From: Cellulomonas shaoxiangyii
GTDB taxonomy: Bacteria > Actinomycetota > Actinomycetes > Actinomycetales > Cellulomonadaceae
Assembly (NCBI RefSeq): GCF_004798685.1
Contig: NZ_CP039291.1
Coordinates: 2,790,001 to 2,854,000, forward strand
Reading direction: 5' to 3'
DNA length: 64,000 nucleotides
The translations under genes were made by a program, and so were the position numbers. Shown here one piece after another: positions 42,913 to 51,748 of the stretch; position 1 is the stretch's first letter; every line of letters begins with the position of its first letter. The notes beneath the pieces are model-generated. The model did no database searches, was not told the origin of the DNA, and saw nothing but the letters and a program-made list of their open reading frames with translations.

Positions 42913-44175
42913 GTGCCCACGACCCTGACGTACACCGCCACCCGACGCTCCGCCCACGCCGGCTACGTCGTGCAGGCCGTGGTCAACACCCTCGCCCCGC
43001 TGCTCTTCGTCGTCTTCCACACCCGGCTCGACGTCCCCGTCGCGCAGCTGGGTGCGCTCGCGGGCCTGAACTTCGCCGTGCAGCTGCTCACCGACCTGGC
43101 GGCGGTGCGGGTCGTGGACCGGATCGGCTACCGGCGGCCCCTGGTGGCGGCGCACGCGTTCGCCGCCGTCGGGCTCGTGCTGCTGGCCGTGCTGCCGCTG
43201 GTGACCCCGTCCCCGTTCGTCGGGCTGTGCATCGCCGTCGTCGTGTACGGCGTGGGCGGCGGGCTGCTCGAGGTCCTCGTGTCGCCGGTCGTGGAGCACC
43301 TGCCGCAGCCGGAGGAGGCCAAGGCGGCGGGGATGGCGCTCGCGCACTCGTTCTACTGCTGGGGACAGCTCGGCGTCGTCGTCGTCACCACGGGCCTGCT
43401 GGCGGTCGTCGGCACCCGGCTGTGGCCCGTGCTGCCCGTGCTGTGGGCGCTCGTGCCGCTCGCCAACCTGGTCGTGCTGCTGCGGGTGCCCCTGCCGCCG
43501 ACCGTCCCGGACGAGCACCGCACGTCCCTGCGGTCGCTGTTCGGCACGCCGCTGTTCCTCGCGGCGCTCGTGCTCATGGCCACCGGCGGCGCCGCGGAGC
43601 TGACGCTCGCGCAGTGGGCGTCGTTCTTCGCCGAGGAGGGCACCGGCATCTCGAAGGAGGCCGGCGACCTGCTGGGGCTGGGCATGTTCGCGTTCCTGCA
43701 GGGCGCCGGACGCGTCGCGTACGGGCTGTGGGGACAGCGCCTCCCGCTGCGTCCGCTGCTCGCGGCGTCGGGCGTCGCGGCCGCCGCCTGCTACGTCGTC
43801 GCCGCGACCGCGTCGGCGCCGGCCCTCAGCCTGGCGGCGTGCGCGCTGTGCGGGCTGGCCGTGGCCCTGATGTGGCCCGGCACGTTCTCGCTCACCTCCG
43901 CGCGCTTCCCGCTCGGGGGCGCCGCGATGTTCGCCGTGCTCGCGCTCGCGGGCGACGGCGGCGCCACCGTCGGGCCGCTCGCCGCCGGCGTGCTCGCCGA
44001 CCTCACGCACGGTCCGCTGGCCGGTCTCGCGGCGGCCCTGCCCGACGACAGCGGCACGGGCCTGCGCGCCGGGTTGCTGCTCTCGGCCGTCGTGCCGGCC
44101 GCGTTCGCGGTGACGGTGCTGGTGTCCGGGCGAGCCCGGGCGGCCCTGCCCCGGGAGCAGACCGTCAGCGCGTGA
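42913..44175 (+). CDS. MFS transporter
   Basis: From GTG 42913, with CAGGA upstream, the protein has 420 residues and about twelve TM helices in two six-helix halves. A DRIGYRRP-type loop between TM2 and TM3 marks the major facilitator superfamily. Helix 5 has ALAHSFYCWGQLG, and the second half includes SSARFPLGGA-like loops, resembling sugar (fucose/glucose-type) transporters of the FHS class. The substrate is not determinable. An upstream GTG at 42859 would add 18 residues. Confidence 0.85.
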   Translation: MPTTLTYTATRRSAHAGYVVQAVVNTLAPLLFVVFHTRLDVPVAQLGALAGLNFAVQLLTDLAAVRVVDRIGYRRPLVAAHAFAAVGLVLLAVLPLVTPSPFVGLCIAVVVYGVGGGLLEVLVSPVVEHLPQPEEAKAAGMALAHSFYCWGQLGVVVVTTGLLAVVGTRLWPVLPVLWALVPLANLVVLLRVPLPPTVPDEHRTSLRSLFGTPLFLAALVLMATGGAAELTLAQWASFFAEEGTGISKEAGDLLGLGMFAFLQGAGRVAYGLWGQRLPLRPLLAASGVAAAACYVVAATASAPALSLAACALCGLAVALMWPGTFSLTSARFPLGGAAMFAVLALAGDGGATVGPLAAGVLADLTHGPLAGLAAALPDDSGTGLRAGLLLSAVVPAAFAVTVLVSGRARAALPREQTVSA

Positions 44176-44218
44176 GCGAGCGGGGTCGACCGCGGCAGCA
44201 GGGCCGGCGCAGGTCGCG

Positions 44219-44890
44219 TCAGGCCGTCGGCCGCGCCTGCCACGTGCACACGCACGCCTCGTTGCCCTCGGCGTCCGCGAGCACCCAGAACGCGGGGACC
44301 GCGTGGTCGCTGACGAGCCGGCCGCCGGCGGCGAGCGCCGCGGCGACGCGCTCCTCGGCGAGGTCGTGCGGGACGGTCACGTCGAGGTGGATGCGGTTGC
44401 GCTGCGGCCGCGGGGCGTCCATCTGCTGGAACCACACCGCCGGGCCGGTGCCGGCGGGGTCGACGAGCGCGCCGGGGTCGGTGGGCACGTCGCGGTACGC
44501 GAGGACCGCCTTCCAGAACGGCCGGACCGCGGGGATGTCGAGCGCGTCGATCGCGACCTCGAGCACCTCGCTGGCCGGCACCGCGGGCACGAGGCCGAGC
44601 TCGTCCGCGAGCGCCGCGACGGTCGCGGCGAGGTCGACGTCGCGCGACGTGAGACCGCCGACGTCGTGGCTCGTCGTCGTCACCGTCACCTGGCCGTAGC
44701 GGAGCAGGACGTCGGGGTGGTGGCCGGCCGCGTCGGCGGCCTGCGCGACGCGCGCGACGAACGCGGCGCCGGTGGCCCAGTCGGGCGTGCGGTAGGTGGC
44801 GCGCAGCGTGCCCAGCAGCACGCGCCAGTGCCGGGCGTCGACGGCGTCGGTGACGGCGGAGTGCGGGAGGACGTCGCTGGCGGCGGTCAT
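44219..44890 (-). CDS. Pterin-4a-carbinolamine dehydratase fused to a VOC/glyoxalase-like domain
   Basis: The 223-residue protein joins two domains. Residues 1-95 are a PCD/DCoH domain with AGHHPDVLLRYGQVTVTTTSHD and GLTSRDVDLA, holding the catalytic histidines that dehydrate 4a-hydroxytetrahydropterin. Residues 105-223 form a VOC/glyoxalase-like unit ending in ACVCTWQ, with paired beta-alpha-beta-beta-beta motifs (RNRIHLDVTV). No aromatic amino-acid hydroxylase is nearby to explain pterin recycling. Such fusions occur in actinobacteria, but the substrate of the second domain is unknown. Confidence 0.85.
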   Translation of the reverse strand: MTAASDVLPHSAVTDAVDARHWRVLLGTLRATYRTPDWATGAAFVARVAQAADAAGHHPDVLLRYGQVTVTTTSHDVGGLTSRDVDLAATVAALADELGLVPAVPASEVLEVAIDALDIPAVRPFWKAVLAYRDVPTDPGALVDPAGTGPAVWFQQMDAPRPQRNRIHLDVTVPHDLAEERVAAALAAGGRLVSDHAVPAFWVLADAEGNEACVCTWQARPTA

Positions 44891-44949
44891 GGCAGCACCC
44901 TGCCAGCGACCACCGACATCCGCCGGGCGCGCACGACGGCGCGCAGCAC

Positions 44950-44982
44950 GGCGCCCGGCGGCGGGGACCGCCGCCGGGCGCC
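44950..44982 (-). terminator. Hairpin terminator after the flotillin gene
   Basis: A perfect 14-bp GC stem (44950-44963 with 44969-44982) has the loop GGGAC. It starts 5 bp past the flotillin stop. Confidence 0.7.
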
Positions 44983-44987
44983 GGGCG

Positions 44988-46577
44988 TCAGGCCCTGCTG
45001 GCGTCCGCACCCTCGGAGCCGGCGTCGCCGGCGGCCACGGCGGCCGGCGCCGGACGCGTGGTCCCGTCCCGCCCGTCCGCACGCCACCCGTCGCCGCGAC
45101 CGCGCACGAGCTCCATGAGGTCGATGCCGGTCTGCGCCTTGAGCAGCACCGCCAGCTCCTGCACGCCGGTCGCGACGTGCCCGGTGACGTTCGACGCCCC
45201 GCCCTTGTCGATGACCGTGATGCCGTCGATCGACGCGAGCGCGTCGGCGTACGGCTGCGCCACCTTCGGGAGGGCGTCGAGGACCATCTGCAGACGCGCC
45301 GACTCCGGGAACGTCTGGTAGGCGTCGGCCTCGGCCTTGATCGCCGCGGCGCGCGCCTCGCCCTTCGCCTGCTCGGCGGCCGCCTCGGCCTCGCCGCGCG
45401 CGCGGGTGCCGTCGGCCTCGGCCCGCGCGATGGCGAGCGCACCCTCGGCACGGCGCTGCTGCTCGACGAGCGCGGCCTCCGCGCGCGACCGCGCCGCGGA
45501 CGCCTCCGCGTCGGCCTGCGCGGTCGTGCGCTGCGCCTCGGCCTCCGCCGCCCGGATCGCCGACGTGCTGGCGGCCTCGGCCTCCTGCTCGGCGGCGTAC
45601 CGGCGGGCCTCGGCCTCCTGGGCCTGCTCGTACTTGCGCGCCTCGGCGGGCTTGCGGACCTCGGTCTGCAGCTCCTGCTCGCGCAGTGCCGCGCGCCCCT
45701 GCGCCACCAGCTCCTGCTGCTCCAGGACGGACTGCTGGGCCTCGGCCTCGGCCCGCTCCTTGGCCGCCTCCGCCTCGGCCTGCGCCGTGGCGGTCTCCCG
45801 CGCGATCTGCGCGTTGCGCAGCGCGACCGCCTTGTTGGACTCGGCGATCTGCACGGCCGCCTCGTTGGAGCGCTGCGTGCTCTCCTGCCGCGCCTGCGCC
45901 TCGGCGATCTCGGCGTCGCGCGCCACCGCGGCCGCACGGGGGCGCCCGAGGTTGCGGATGTAGTCGCCGGAGTCCTCGACGGTCTGGATCTCGAAGTTCT
46001 CCAGGACCAGGCCGCGCTCGGCGAGCATCGGCACCGCGATGTCCTTGACCTCCTTCGAGAAGTCCTGCCGCTCGTACAGGATCGACTCGACGGTCAGGGT
46101 CCCGGCGATGGTGCGCAGCACGCCGACGAGCACCTCGCTCGTCTGCTGCTCGATGACCTGCTCCTGGCTGCGCCCGGCGAACCGCTGCGCCGCGGCGCGC
46201 ACCATGCGCTCCGTGCCGCCGACCTTGACGACCGCGATGCTGCGCAGCGTCACGCCGACACCGCTCTTCGTCGTCGCGTCCTCGGCGGCCACGGAGAAGC
46301 TCTGGGAGGCCAGCGACAGGCGCACGACCTGCTCGAAGATCGGCTTGACGAACGTGCCGCCGCCGATGACGACGCGCTGACCCGACAGGTCCGTCGTCTC
46401 CTCCCCGGTCTCGGGGTTGATGACGGGCGTGCCGCTCTTGCGGCCCGTGATGATCAGCGCCTCGTCGGGCGTGGCGATCTTGAAGCGGACCTTCGCGTAC
46501 ACGGCGCCGACGACGGCGAGCACGACCAGGGCCACGATCGCCGCCGCGACGGTCGCGAACGTGCTCACGACCTCCAT
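44988..46577 (-). CDS. Flotillin-like SPFH-domain protein
   Basis: The 529-residue protein has an N-terminal membrane segment (about 7-27), an SPFH/band 7 domain (about 30-220; RYKIATPDEALIITG-like start, here VRFKIATPDEALIITG) and a long Ala/Glu/Arg coiled coil (about 220-420) with EA-rich repeats. A C-terminal region with GISLMELV-like flotillin tail (GIDLMELV) follows. Bacterial flotillins form membrane assemblies that organise lipid microdomains and fluidity. It is monocistronic; TAGGGT at 46701-46706 (minus strand) may be its -10, leaving a UTR of about 117 nt. The partner NfeD protein is not adjacent. Confidence 0.93.
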   Translation of the reverse strand: MEVVSTFATVAAAIVALVVLAVVGAVYAKVRFKIATPDEALIITGRKSGTPVINPETGEETTDLSGQRVVIGGGTFVKPIFEQVVRLSLASQSFSVAAEDATTKSGVGVTLRSIAVVKVGGTERMVRAAAQRFAGRSQEQVIEQQTSEVLVGVLRTIAGTLTVESILYERQDFSKEVKDIAVPMLAERGLVLENFEIQTVEDSGDYIRNLGRPRAAAVARDAEIAEAQARQESTQRSNEAAVQIAESNKAVALRNAQIARETATAQAEAEAAKERAEAEAQQSVLEQQELVAQGRAALREQELQTEVRKPAEARKYEQAQEAEARRYAAEQEAEAASTSAIRAAEAEAQRTTAQADAEASAARSRAEAALVEQQRRAEGALAIARAEADGTRARGEAEAAAEQAKGEARAAAIKAEADAYQTFPESARLQMVLDALPKVAQPYADALASIDGITVIDKGGASNVTGHVATGVQELAVLLKAQTGIDLMELVRGRGDGWRADGRDGTTRPAPAAVAAGDAGSEGADASRA

Positions 46578-46727
46578 GGGACTCCTCGTGCCAGGACCTC
46601 CGCGGACGGAGGCCAGGGGTGGTGCGGTGCGGGCAGCGGCCCGACCGCGGGGGCGTGCGCCACGACGCGCGGGAGACCGGGCGGCGGTGGCGGTCCCCGC
46701 ACCCTAGAGGGGCGCGTCCGGGGGACG

Positions 46728-46763
46728 GGAGCCGTTCCGCCGCGGACGACGCGGAACCACTCC
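46728..46763 (-). terminator. Hairpin between the serine hydrolase and flotillin genes
   Basis: GTTCCGC (46734-46740) pairs with GCGGAAC (46751-46757) around a 10-nt loop, and the flanking GAG/CTC can extend the stem with two mismatches. It is 45 bp past the serine hydrolase stop. The remainder of the gap 46578-46801 shows only the possible flotillin promoter. Confidence 0.45.
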
Positions 46764-46801
46764 CGCGGCCGAGCCGCACCGGGGCCACCGCCCGGCGGCC
46801 G

Positions 46802-47827
46802 TCAGCCGGCGAGCGCCTCGCGCAGGGCGCGCGCCACGGGCCACGCCGCGTCGGCCGTCGTGCCCGCCACCGTCCGGGTGGTCGCCGTGCGGGGGTCGCA
46901 CCACGAGGAGAACGACACGCCGGTGTCCTGGCCCGCCAGCCCGACCGTCCCGTCGTCGAGCAGCCACACGCCGAGCCCGTAGGACTCGTCGTCGCCGGTG
47001 GGACGCGGCTCCCGCATCCGCGCCACCAGCACGTCCGGCACGATCCGCCCGCCCAGGAGCGCGTGCCAGAACCGCTCCATGTCCGCGGTCGTCGTGTACG
47101 CGCCACCGTCCCCGCCGCCCACCACAGGCAGGTGGTGCACGTTCGTCAACCAGCCGTCGTCGGTCCGCACGTAGCCGACGGCCGCGTCGCCGGGCAGCGC
47201 GTCCGACCGGGGGTAGCCGGTGGACGTCATCCCCGCCGGGTCGAGCACGCGCTCCTGCACGAGGGCGTGGAACGGCACGCCCGACGCCCGCTGCGCGAGC
47301 AGGGACAGCAGGACGAACCCCGCGTTGCTGTAGGCGAACCGCTCCCCCGCGGCGAACCCGGCCGGGTGGCCCTCGAGCAGCGGCAGGTAGTCCTCGGGCG
47401 AGACCAGCCGGTGCACGGGCACGGGCATGAGGTACTCCGCCAGGTCGGCGTCGTCGTCGAGGTACTCGCCGACGCCCGAGCGGTGCGCGAGCAGGTGCTC
47501 GACCGTGACGTCGTCGGCCACGAGCGGCAGGTCGTCGCCGAGCAGCGAGCGCGCCGTCGTGCCGGGCGTCAGCGTGCCGTCGGCGACGAGCGAGAGGACC
47601 GCGAGCGCGGTGAGGCCCTTGCTCCCGCTCGCCGTGGCGAACCGGTGCGTGGGCGTCATCGGCAGGCCGTGCCGCCGGTCCGCGAGGCCCCACGCCGCGT
47701 CGAGCAGCACCTCGCCGTCGCGCACGACCCGCGCGACGACGCCGCCGACGCCGTCGGACGTGTCGGTCCCGGAGCGGACGGCGTCGGTCGCGGCGTCCAG
47801 CAGGGCGTCGGGGGTCAGCGGTGGCAC
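46802..47827 (-). CDS. Serine hydrolase (beta-lactamase/class C family)
   Basis: The protein has the SxxK nucleophile-base motif in TASGSKGL (residue 67 from this start), the YSN motif in FAYSNAGFVLL, and a late GLAGQDTG that stands where the HTG motif is expected. It belongs to the family of esterases, D-aminopeptidases and beta-lactamase-like proteins. There is no signal peptide, so a cytoplasmic esterase or peptidase is more likely than a true beta-lactamase. GTG 47827 (341 residues) lies 7 nt after TACCGT and may be leaderless; a GTG nine codons upstream (47854) is the alternative. Confidence 0.85.
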   Translation of the reverse strand: MPPLTPDALLDAATDAVRSGTDTSDGVGGVVARVVRDGEVLLDAAWGLADRRHGLPMTPTHRFATASGSKGLTALAVLSLVADGTLTPGTTARSLLGDDLPLVADDVTVEHLLAHRSGVGEYLDDDADLAEYLMPVPVHRLVSPEDYLPLLEGHPAGFAAGERFAYSNAGFVLLSLLAQRASGVPFHALVQERVLDPAGMTSTGYPRSDALPGDAAVGYVRTDDGWLTNVHHLPVVGGGDGGAYTTTADMERFWHALLGGRIVPDVLVARMREPRPTGDDESYGLGVWLLDDGTVGLAGQDTGVSFSSWCDPRTATTRTVAGTTADAAWPVARALREALAG

Positions 47828-47885
47828 GACGGCCACGGTAGGCCGCAGCCGCACGCACGTCTCGGCCTTTGTCGCGCCCGCCGGA

Positions 47886-47903
47886 CCGGGACGCAGGTCC
47901 CGG
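47886..47903. promoter_or_regulatory. DosR-like box 1 upstream of adhE
   Basis: CCGGGACGCAGGTCCCGG is a perfect inverted repeat with a 4-nt centre. The halves match GGGAC/GTCCC, the core of the mycobacterial DosR (DevR) consensus. It is centred about 103 bp before the likely transcription start of adhE. Confidence 0.4.
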
Positions 47904-47948
47904 GCTGTGACCCGAAGGACCCCGCGGGGAGACGCCCGTCACACGAAA

Positions 47949-47962
47949 AGGACTTTCATCCC
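47949..47962. promoter_or_regulatory. DosR-like box 2 upstream of adhE
   Basis: AGGACTTTCATCCC agrees with the DosR core GGGACTWWAGTCCC at 11 of 14 positions. It is centred near -42.5 of a start predicted from TAGCGT (47986-47991), where DosR-type activators usually bind. Confidence 0.4.
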
Positions 47963-48051
47963 ATCTATTCCGGACCGCCCGTTCCTAGCGTCGTAGACAG
48001 CGACGGACGACTCCAGCGTCCGCCACCCGCCACCGACCAGGGAGGACCCTC

Positions 48052-50811
48052 GTGTCCCAGACCACCAGGAAGAACACCCCGGCGACGGCCGGGGGCACCG
48101 ACGTCGCGACCGCACCGGCCGTCGCGACCGCAGCCCCCGGGACCGCGCTGGGCGCGGCCGACGAGGGGAGCGTCGCCGCCGCCGTCGACCAGCTCGTCGC
48201 CAACGCGACGAAGGCGCTCGCGGAGTTCGAGCGCATGACCCAGGAGGACGTCGACCGCTTCGTGAAGAAGGGCGCGGTCGCCGCGCTCGACCAGCACGGC
48301 GTGCTGGCGAAGCTGGCGGTCGAGGAGACCGGCCGCGGCGTCTTCGAGGACAAGGCCGTCAAGAACATCTTCGCGTGCGAGCACGTGACCAACTCGATGG
48401 CGAACCTGCGGACGGTCGGCGTCATCAACGTCGACGAGCTCAACGGAATCACGGAGATCGCCGAGCCGGTCGGGGTGATCGCGGGCATCACGCCGGTGAC
48501 CAACCCGACGTCCACCGCCATCTTCAAGTCGCTCATCGCGCTCAAGACGCGCAACCCGATCGTCTTCGCGTTCCACCCGAGCGCGCAGCGGTGCTCGATC
48601 GCCGCGGCCCGCGTGGTGCGCGACGCGGCCGTCGCCGCCGGCGCGCCGGAGCACTGCATCCAGTGGGTCGAGACGCCGTCCCTCACCGCCACGAGCGCGC
48701 TGATGAACCACCCGGGCGTGGCGACGATCCTCGCCACCGGCGGCAACGCGATGGTGAAGGCCGCGTACTCGTGCGGGAAGCCGGCGCTCGGCGTCGGCGC
48801 GGGCAACGTCCCGGCGTACGTCGAGAAGACGGCGAAGCTCGGGCGGGCCGTCAACGACATCGTCCTGTCCAAGGCGTTCGACAACGGCGTGATCTGCGCG
48901 TCCGAGCAGGCGGCGATCCTGGACGACGAGATCTACGACGCCGCGATGGCCGAGTTCGCCCGCCTGCACGCGTACCGCACGAACCCCGCCGAGAAGGCCA
49001 TGCTCGAGCGGTTCGTCTTCGGCGTCGAGGCGGACGGCGAGAACTGCGGCGGCGCGAAGCTGAACCCGGCCGTGGTCGGCAAGAGCCCCGTGTGGATCGC
49101 CGAGCAGGCCGGCTTCACCGTGCCGTCCGACACGTCGATCATCCTCGCCGAGGTCTCCGGCGTCGGACCGGCCGAGCCGCTCACGCGCGAGAAGCTCTGC
49201 CCGGTCCTGGCGGTGCTGCGCGCCACCAGCACGGAGCACGGCATCAGCCTCGCCGAGCAGATGGTGGAGTTCGACGGCCTCGGCCACTCGGCCGCGATCC
49301 ACACGCAGGACGACGACCTGACGGTCGAGTTCGGCACGCGCGTCAAGGCGGTCCGCGTCATCTGCAACGCGCCCTCGTCGCTCGGCGGGATCGGCGACAT
49401 CTACAACGCGTTCATCCCGTCCCTGACGCTGGGCTGCGGCTCCTACGGCCACAACTCCGTCTCGAACAACGTGTCGGCGGTCAACCTCGTGAACATCAAG
49501 CGCGTCGGCCGGCGCAACAACAACCTGCAGTGGTTCAAGGTCCCCGCCAAGACGTACTTCGAGCCGAACGCCATCCGCTACCTCGCGGACATGGCGGGCG
49601 TCGAGCGCGTCACGATCGTGACCGACTCGACCATGACGACCCTCGGGTTCGTCGACCGCGTGATCGACGTGCTGAACCGGCGGGGCAACCGGGTCGCGCT
49701 GCAGATCATCGACCAGGTCGAGCCCGAGCCGTCGGTGCGCACCGTGCAGGCCGGGGCCGCGCAGATGCGCCACTTCCGGCCCGACACGATCATCGCGCTG
49801 GGCGGCGGGTCGCCCATGGACGCGGCGAAGGTCATGTGGCTGCTGTACGAGCACCCCGAGATCGTCTTCTCCGACCTCAAGCAGAAGTTCTTCGACGTCC
49901 GCAAGCGGGCGTTCAAGTTCCCGGTGCTGGGCGAGCTCGCCAAGCTCGTCTGCATCCCGACGACGTCGGGCACCGGTGCGGAGGTCACGCCGTTCGCGGT
50001 CATCTCCGACCCCGACGCGGGCAAGAAGTACCCGCTGGCCGACTACGCGCTGACGCCGACCGTGGCGATCATCGACCCGATCCTGACGTCGCGGATGCCC
50101 CGCAGCCTGGCCGCCGACTCCGGCTTCGACGCGCTCACGCACGCCACCGAGGCGTTCGTGTCGGTGTACGCCAACGACTTCACCGACGGCATGGCGCTGC
50201 AGGCGATCCGGCTCATCTTCGACAACCTCGCGCAGTCGGTGAACGGCGACCCGGCCGACCCGGCGACGAAGGACGCGCGGGAGAAGATGCACAACGCCGG
50301 GACCATCGCCGGCATGGCGTTCGGCAACGCGTTCCTCGGCATCGTGCACGCGATGGCGCACGTGATCGGCTCGACGTACCACCTGGTGCACGGCCGGACG
50401 AACGCGACCCTGCTGCCGCACGTGATCCGGTACAACGGCACGGTCCCGACCAAGCTCACGAGCTGGCCGAAGTACGAGCGCTACGTCGCCCCGGAGCGGT
50501 TCCAGCAGATCGCGCAGATGCTCGGCCTGCCGGCCGCCACCCCCGAGGAGGGCGTGGAGTCCTACGCCCGGGCCGTCGAGTCGCTGCGCGCGAAGGTGGG
50601 CATCCCCGCGTCGTTCCAGGCGCAGGGCGTCGACGAGCAGGAGTTCCTGCGTCGGCTGGACGAGGTCGCCATGGGTGCCTACGAGGACCAGTGCGCCCCG
50701 GCCAACCCCCGCATGCCGATGATCGGCGACATGAAGGACCTCATGACCGCGGCCTACTACGGCACGTCGCTGGAGGACGTCCGGGGCCGCAGCGAGCGCG
50801 CGGAGGCCTGA
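48052..50811 (+). CDS. adhE: Bifunctional acetaldehyde-CoA/alcohol dehydrogenase
   Basis: The 919-residue AdhE reduces acetyl-CoA to acetaldehyde and then ethanol, regenerating NAD+ in fermentation. The N-terminal aldehyde dehydrogenase domain (about 45-480) has the catalytic Cys282 in NGVICASEQ. The C-terminal iron alcohol dehydrogenase domain (about 490-910) has GGGSPMDAAK and the iron histidines in IVHAMAHVIG and YHLVHGRTN. An Ala/Thr-rich N-terminal extension of about 35 residues makes it longer than the usual 870-890. GGAGG precedes the GTG. DosR-like boxes lie upstream and a strong terminator follows. Confidence 0.97.
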   Translation: MSQTTRKNTPATAGGTDVATAPAVATAAPGTALGAADEGSVAAAVDQLVANATKALAEFERMTQEDVDRFVKKGAVAALDQHGVLAKLAVEETGRGVFEDKAVKNIFACEHVTNSMANLRTVGVINVDELNGITEIAEPVGVIAGITPVTNPTSTAIFKSLIALKTRNPIVFAFHPSAQRCSIAAARVVRDAAVAAGAPEHCIQWVETPSLTATSALMNHPGVATILATGGNAMVKAAYSCGKPALGVGAGNVPAYVEKTAKLGRAVNDIVLSKAFDNGVICASEQAAILDDEIYDAAMAEFARLHAYRTNPAEKAMLERFVFGVEADGENCGGAKLNPAVVGKSPVWIAEQAGFTVPSDTSIILAEVSGVGPAEPLTREKLCPVLAVLRATSTEHGISLAEQMVEFDGLGHSAAIHTQDDDLTVEFGTRVKAVRVICNAPSSLGGIGDIYNAFIPSLTLGCGSYGHNSVSNNVSAVNLVNIKRVGRRNNNLQWFKVPAKTYFEPNAIRYLADMAGVERVTIVTDSTMTTLGFVDRVIDVLNRRGNRVALQIIDQVEPEPSVRTVQAGAAQMRHFRPDTIIALGGGSPMDAAKVMWLLYEHPEIVFSDLKQKFFDVRKRAFKFPVLGELAKLVCIPTTSGTGAEVTPFAVISDPDAGKKYPLADYALTPTVAIIDPILTSRMPRSLAADSGFDALTHATEAFVSVYANDFTDGMALQAIRLIFDNLAQSVNGDPADPATKDAREKMHNAGTIAGMAFGNAFLGIVHAMAHVIGSTYHLVHGRTNATLLPHVIRYNGTVPTKLTSWPKYERYVAPERFQQIAQMLGLPAATPEEGVESYARAVESLRAKVGIPASFQAQGVDEQEFLRRLDEVAMGAYEDQCAPANPRMPMIGDMKDLMTAAYYGTSLEDVRGRSERAEA

Positions 50812-50869
50812 CCGGCTCCCCGACGGTCGTCCACCCCTCCCCGGGGGTGTCTCCGTCGACGCTCGCCCC

Positions 50870-50901
50870 GACGCCCCCCGCCCGCACGGGCGGGGGGCGT
50901 C
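50870..50901 (+). terminator. Terminator after adhE
   Basis: Two perfect 15-nt arms (50870-50884 with 50887-50901) flank a CA centre, so the practical loop is 4-6 nt. It starts 58 bp past the adhE stop. The remaining 200 bp up to the next gene shows no other feature. Confidence 0.75.
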
Positions 50902-51109
50902 GTCGTCCCCGGACGGCCCGGTGCGCCGCCACCAGGACCCGCGTGACCTGCGCGGATGAGACCTGGATGAGGACGACGGGCGGGGTGTCGGTGCGACCGG
51001 CAGACTGTGGCGCCGGCCGCCCCTCCGCTCTCCCCCCCTCTCCCCCGCTCTCCCTCCCCAGCCCCGCGGGTGGCCGTGAGCCGCACGACGACGACCCCAG
51101 GAGGTCCCC

Positions 51110-51658
51110 GTGGCAGCGACCCGTCCGTCCGTCCGCCCCACCCGCCCGCTCCGCGCCCGCGCCGTCGGCGCCGCCGCCGCCGGTCTGCTCGTGCTCGGCC
51201 TGTCGGCCTGCACCGACGCCGACGTCGACCAGGTCGCCGACGAGGTCGGCGAGGCCGCCCAGGGCGCCGCCGACGACGTCAAGGACGCCGGCGACGCGCT
51301 GCAGGAGGCGGTCGCCGCCGCCGAGGGCGACGTGGCGGCCGCCCGCACGCGCATCGACGAGGCCCGCGCGGCGCTCGGGTCGCTCGACGACCAGGCGCGC
51401 GCCCAGGCCGACGAGGCCGTGACGTCCGCACAGGTCGCCGTCGACGAGGCCGAGGCCGCGCTCACCCAGGTGAAGGACCAGGGCGAGGCCGCCTCCCAGG
51501 AGGCCGTGACGGCCGCGCGCGAGAAGGTCGCCGCCGCGGAGGCGGGGCTCGACTCCGCGACCGCGAACGCCGGCGCGGAGGGCGGCGACGCGCTGCGCTC
51601 GCTGGCCGACGAGCTCGCCACGCTCGGCAACGACCTCGAGGCCGCCGCCGCCGGCTGA
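51110..51658 (+). CDS. Ala-rich coiled-coil lipoprotein
   Basis: The 182-residue protein has an Arg-rich n-region, a hydrophobic core and the lipobox LSAC (cysteine at about residue 34), so it should be an outer-face lipoprotein. The mature part is nearly all Ala/Glu/Asp/Gln helix with a regular hydrophobic spacing (about 40-175), a likely coiled coil. AGGAGGTCCCC before the GTG start is an excellent ribosome site. No known family is recognised. A 41-residue membrane-protein gene follows within 90 bp. Confidence 0.8.
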   Translation: MAATRPSVRPTRPLRARAVGAAAAGLLVLGLSACTDADVDQVADEVGEAAQGAADDVKDAGDALQEAVAAAEGDVAAARTRIDEARAALGSLDDQARAQADEAVTSAQVAVDEAEAALTQVKDQGEAASQEAVTAAREKVAAAEAGLDSATANAGAEGGDALRSLADELATLGNDLEAAAAG

Positions 51659-51748
51659 CCTCCTCCGTGCGGCGGCGTGCGCGGGTGAAATCCGCGACGC
51701 GCCGCCGCACGACTGCACCCGCTCCCGACACGTGCCGATGGTGGAGAC

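Noticed and set aside
47905..47943. A Rex or CRP site formed by TGTGAC and GTCACA upstream of adhE
   Set aside because: The half-sites are 27 bp apart, too far for either protein; random occurrence is likely.
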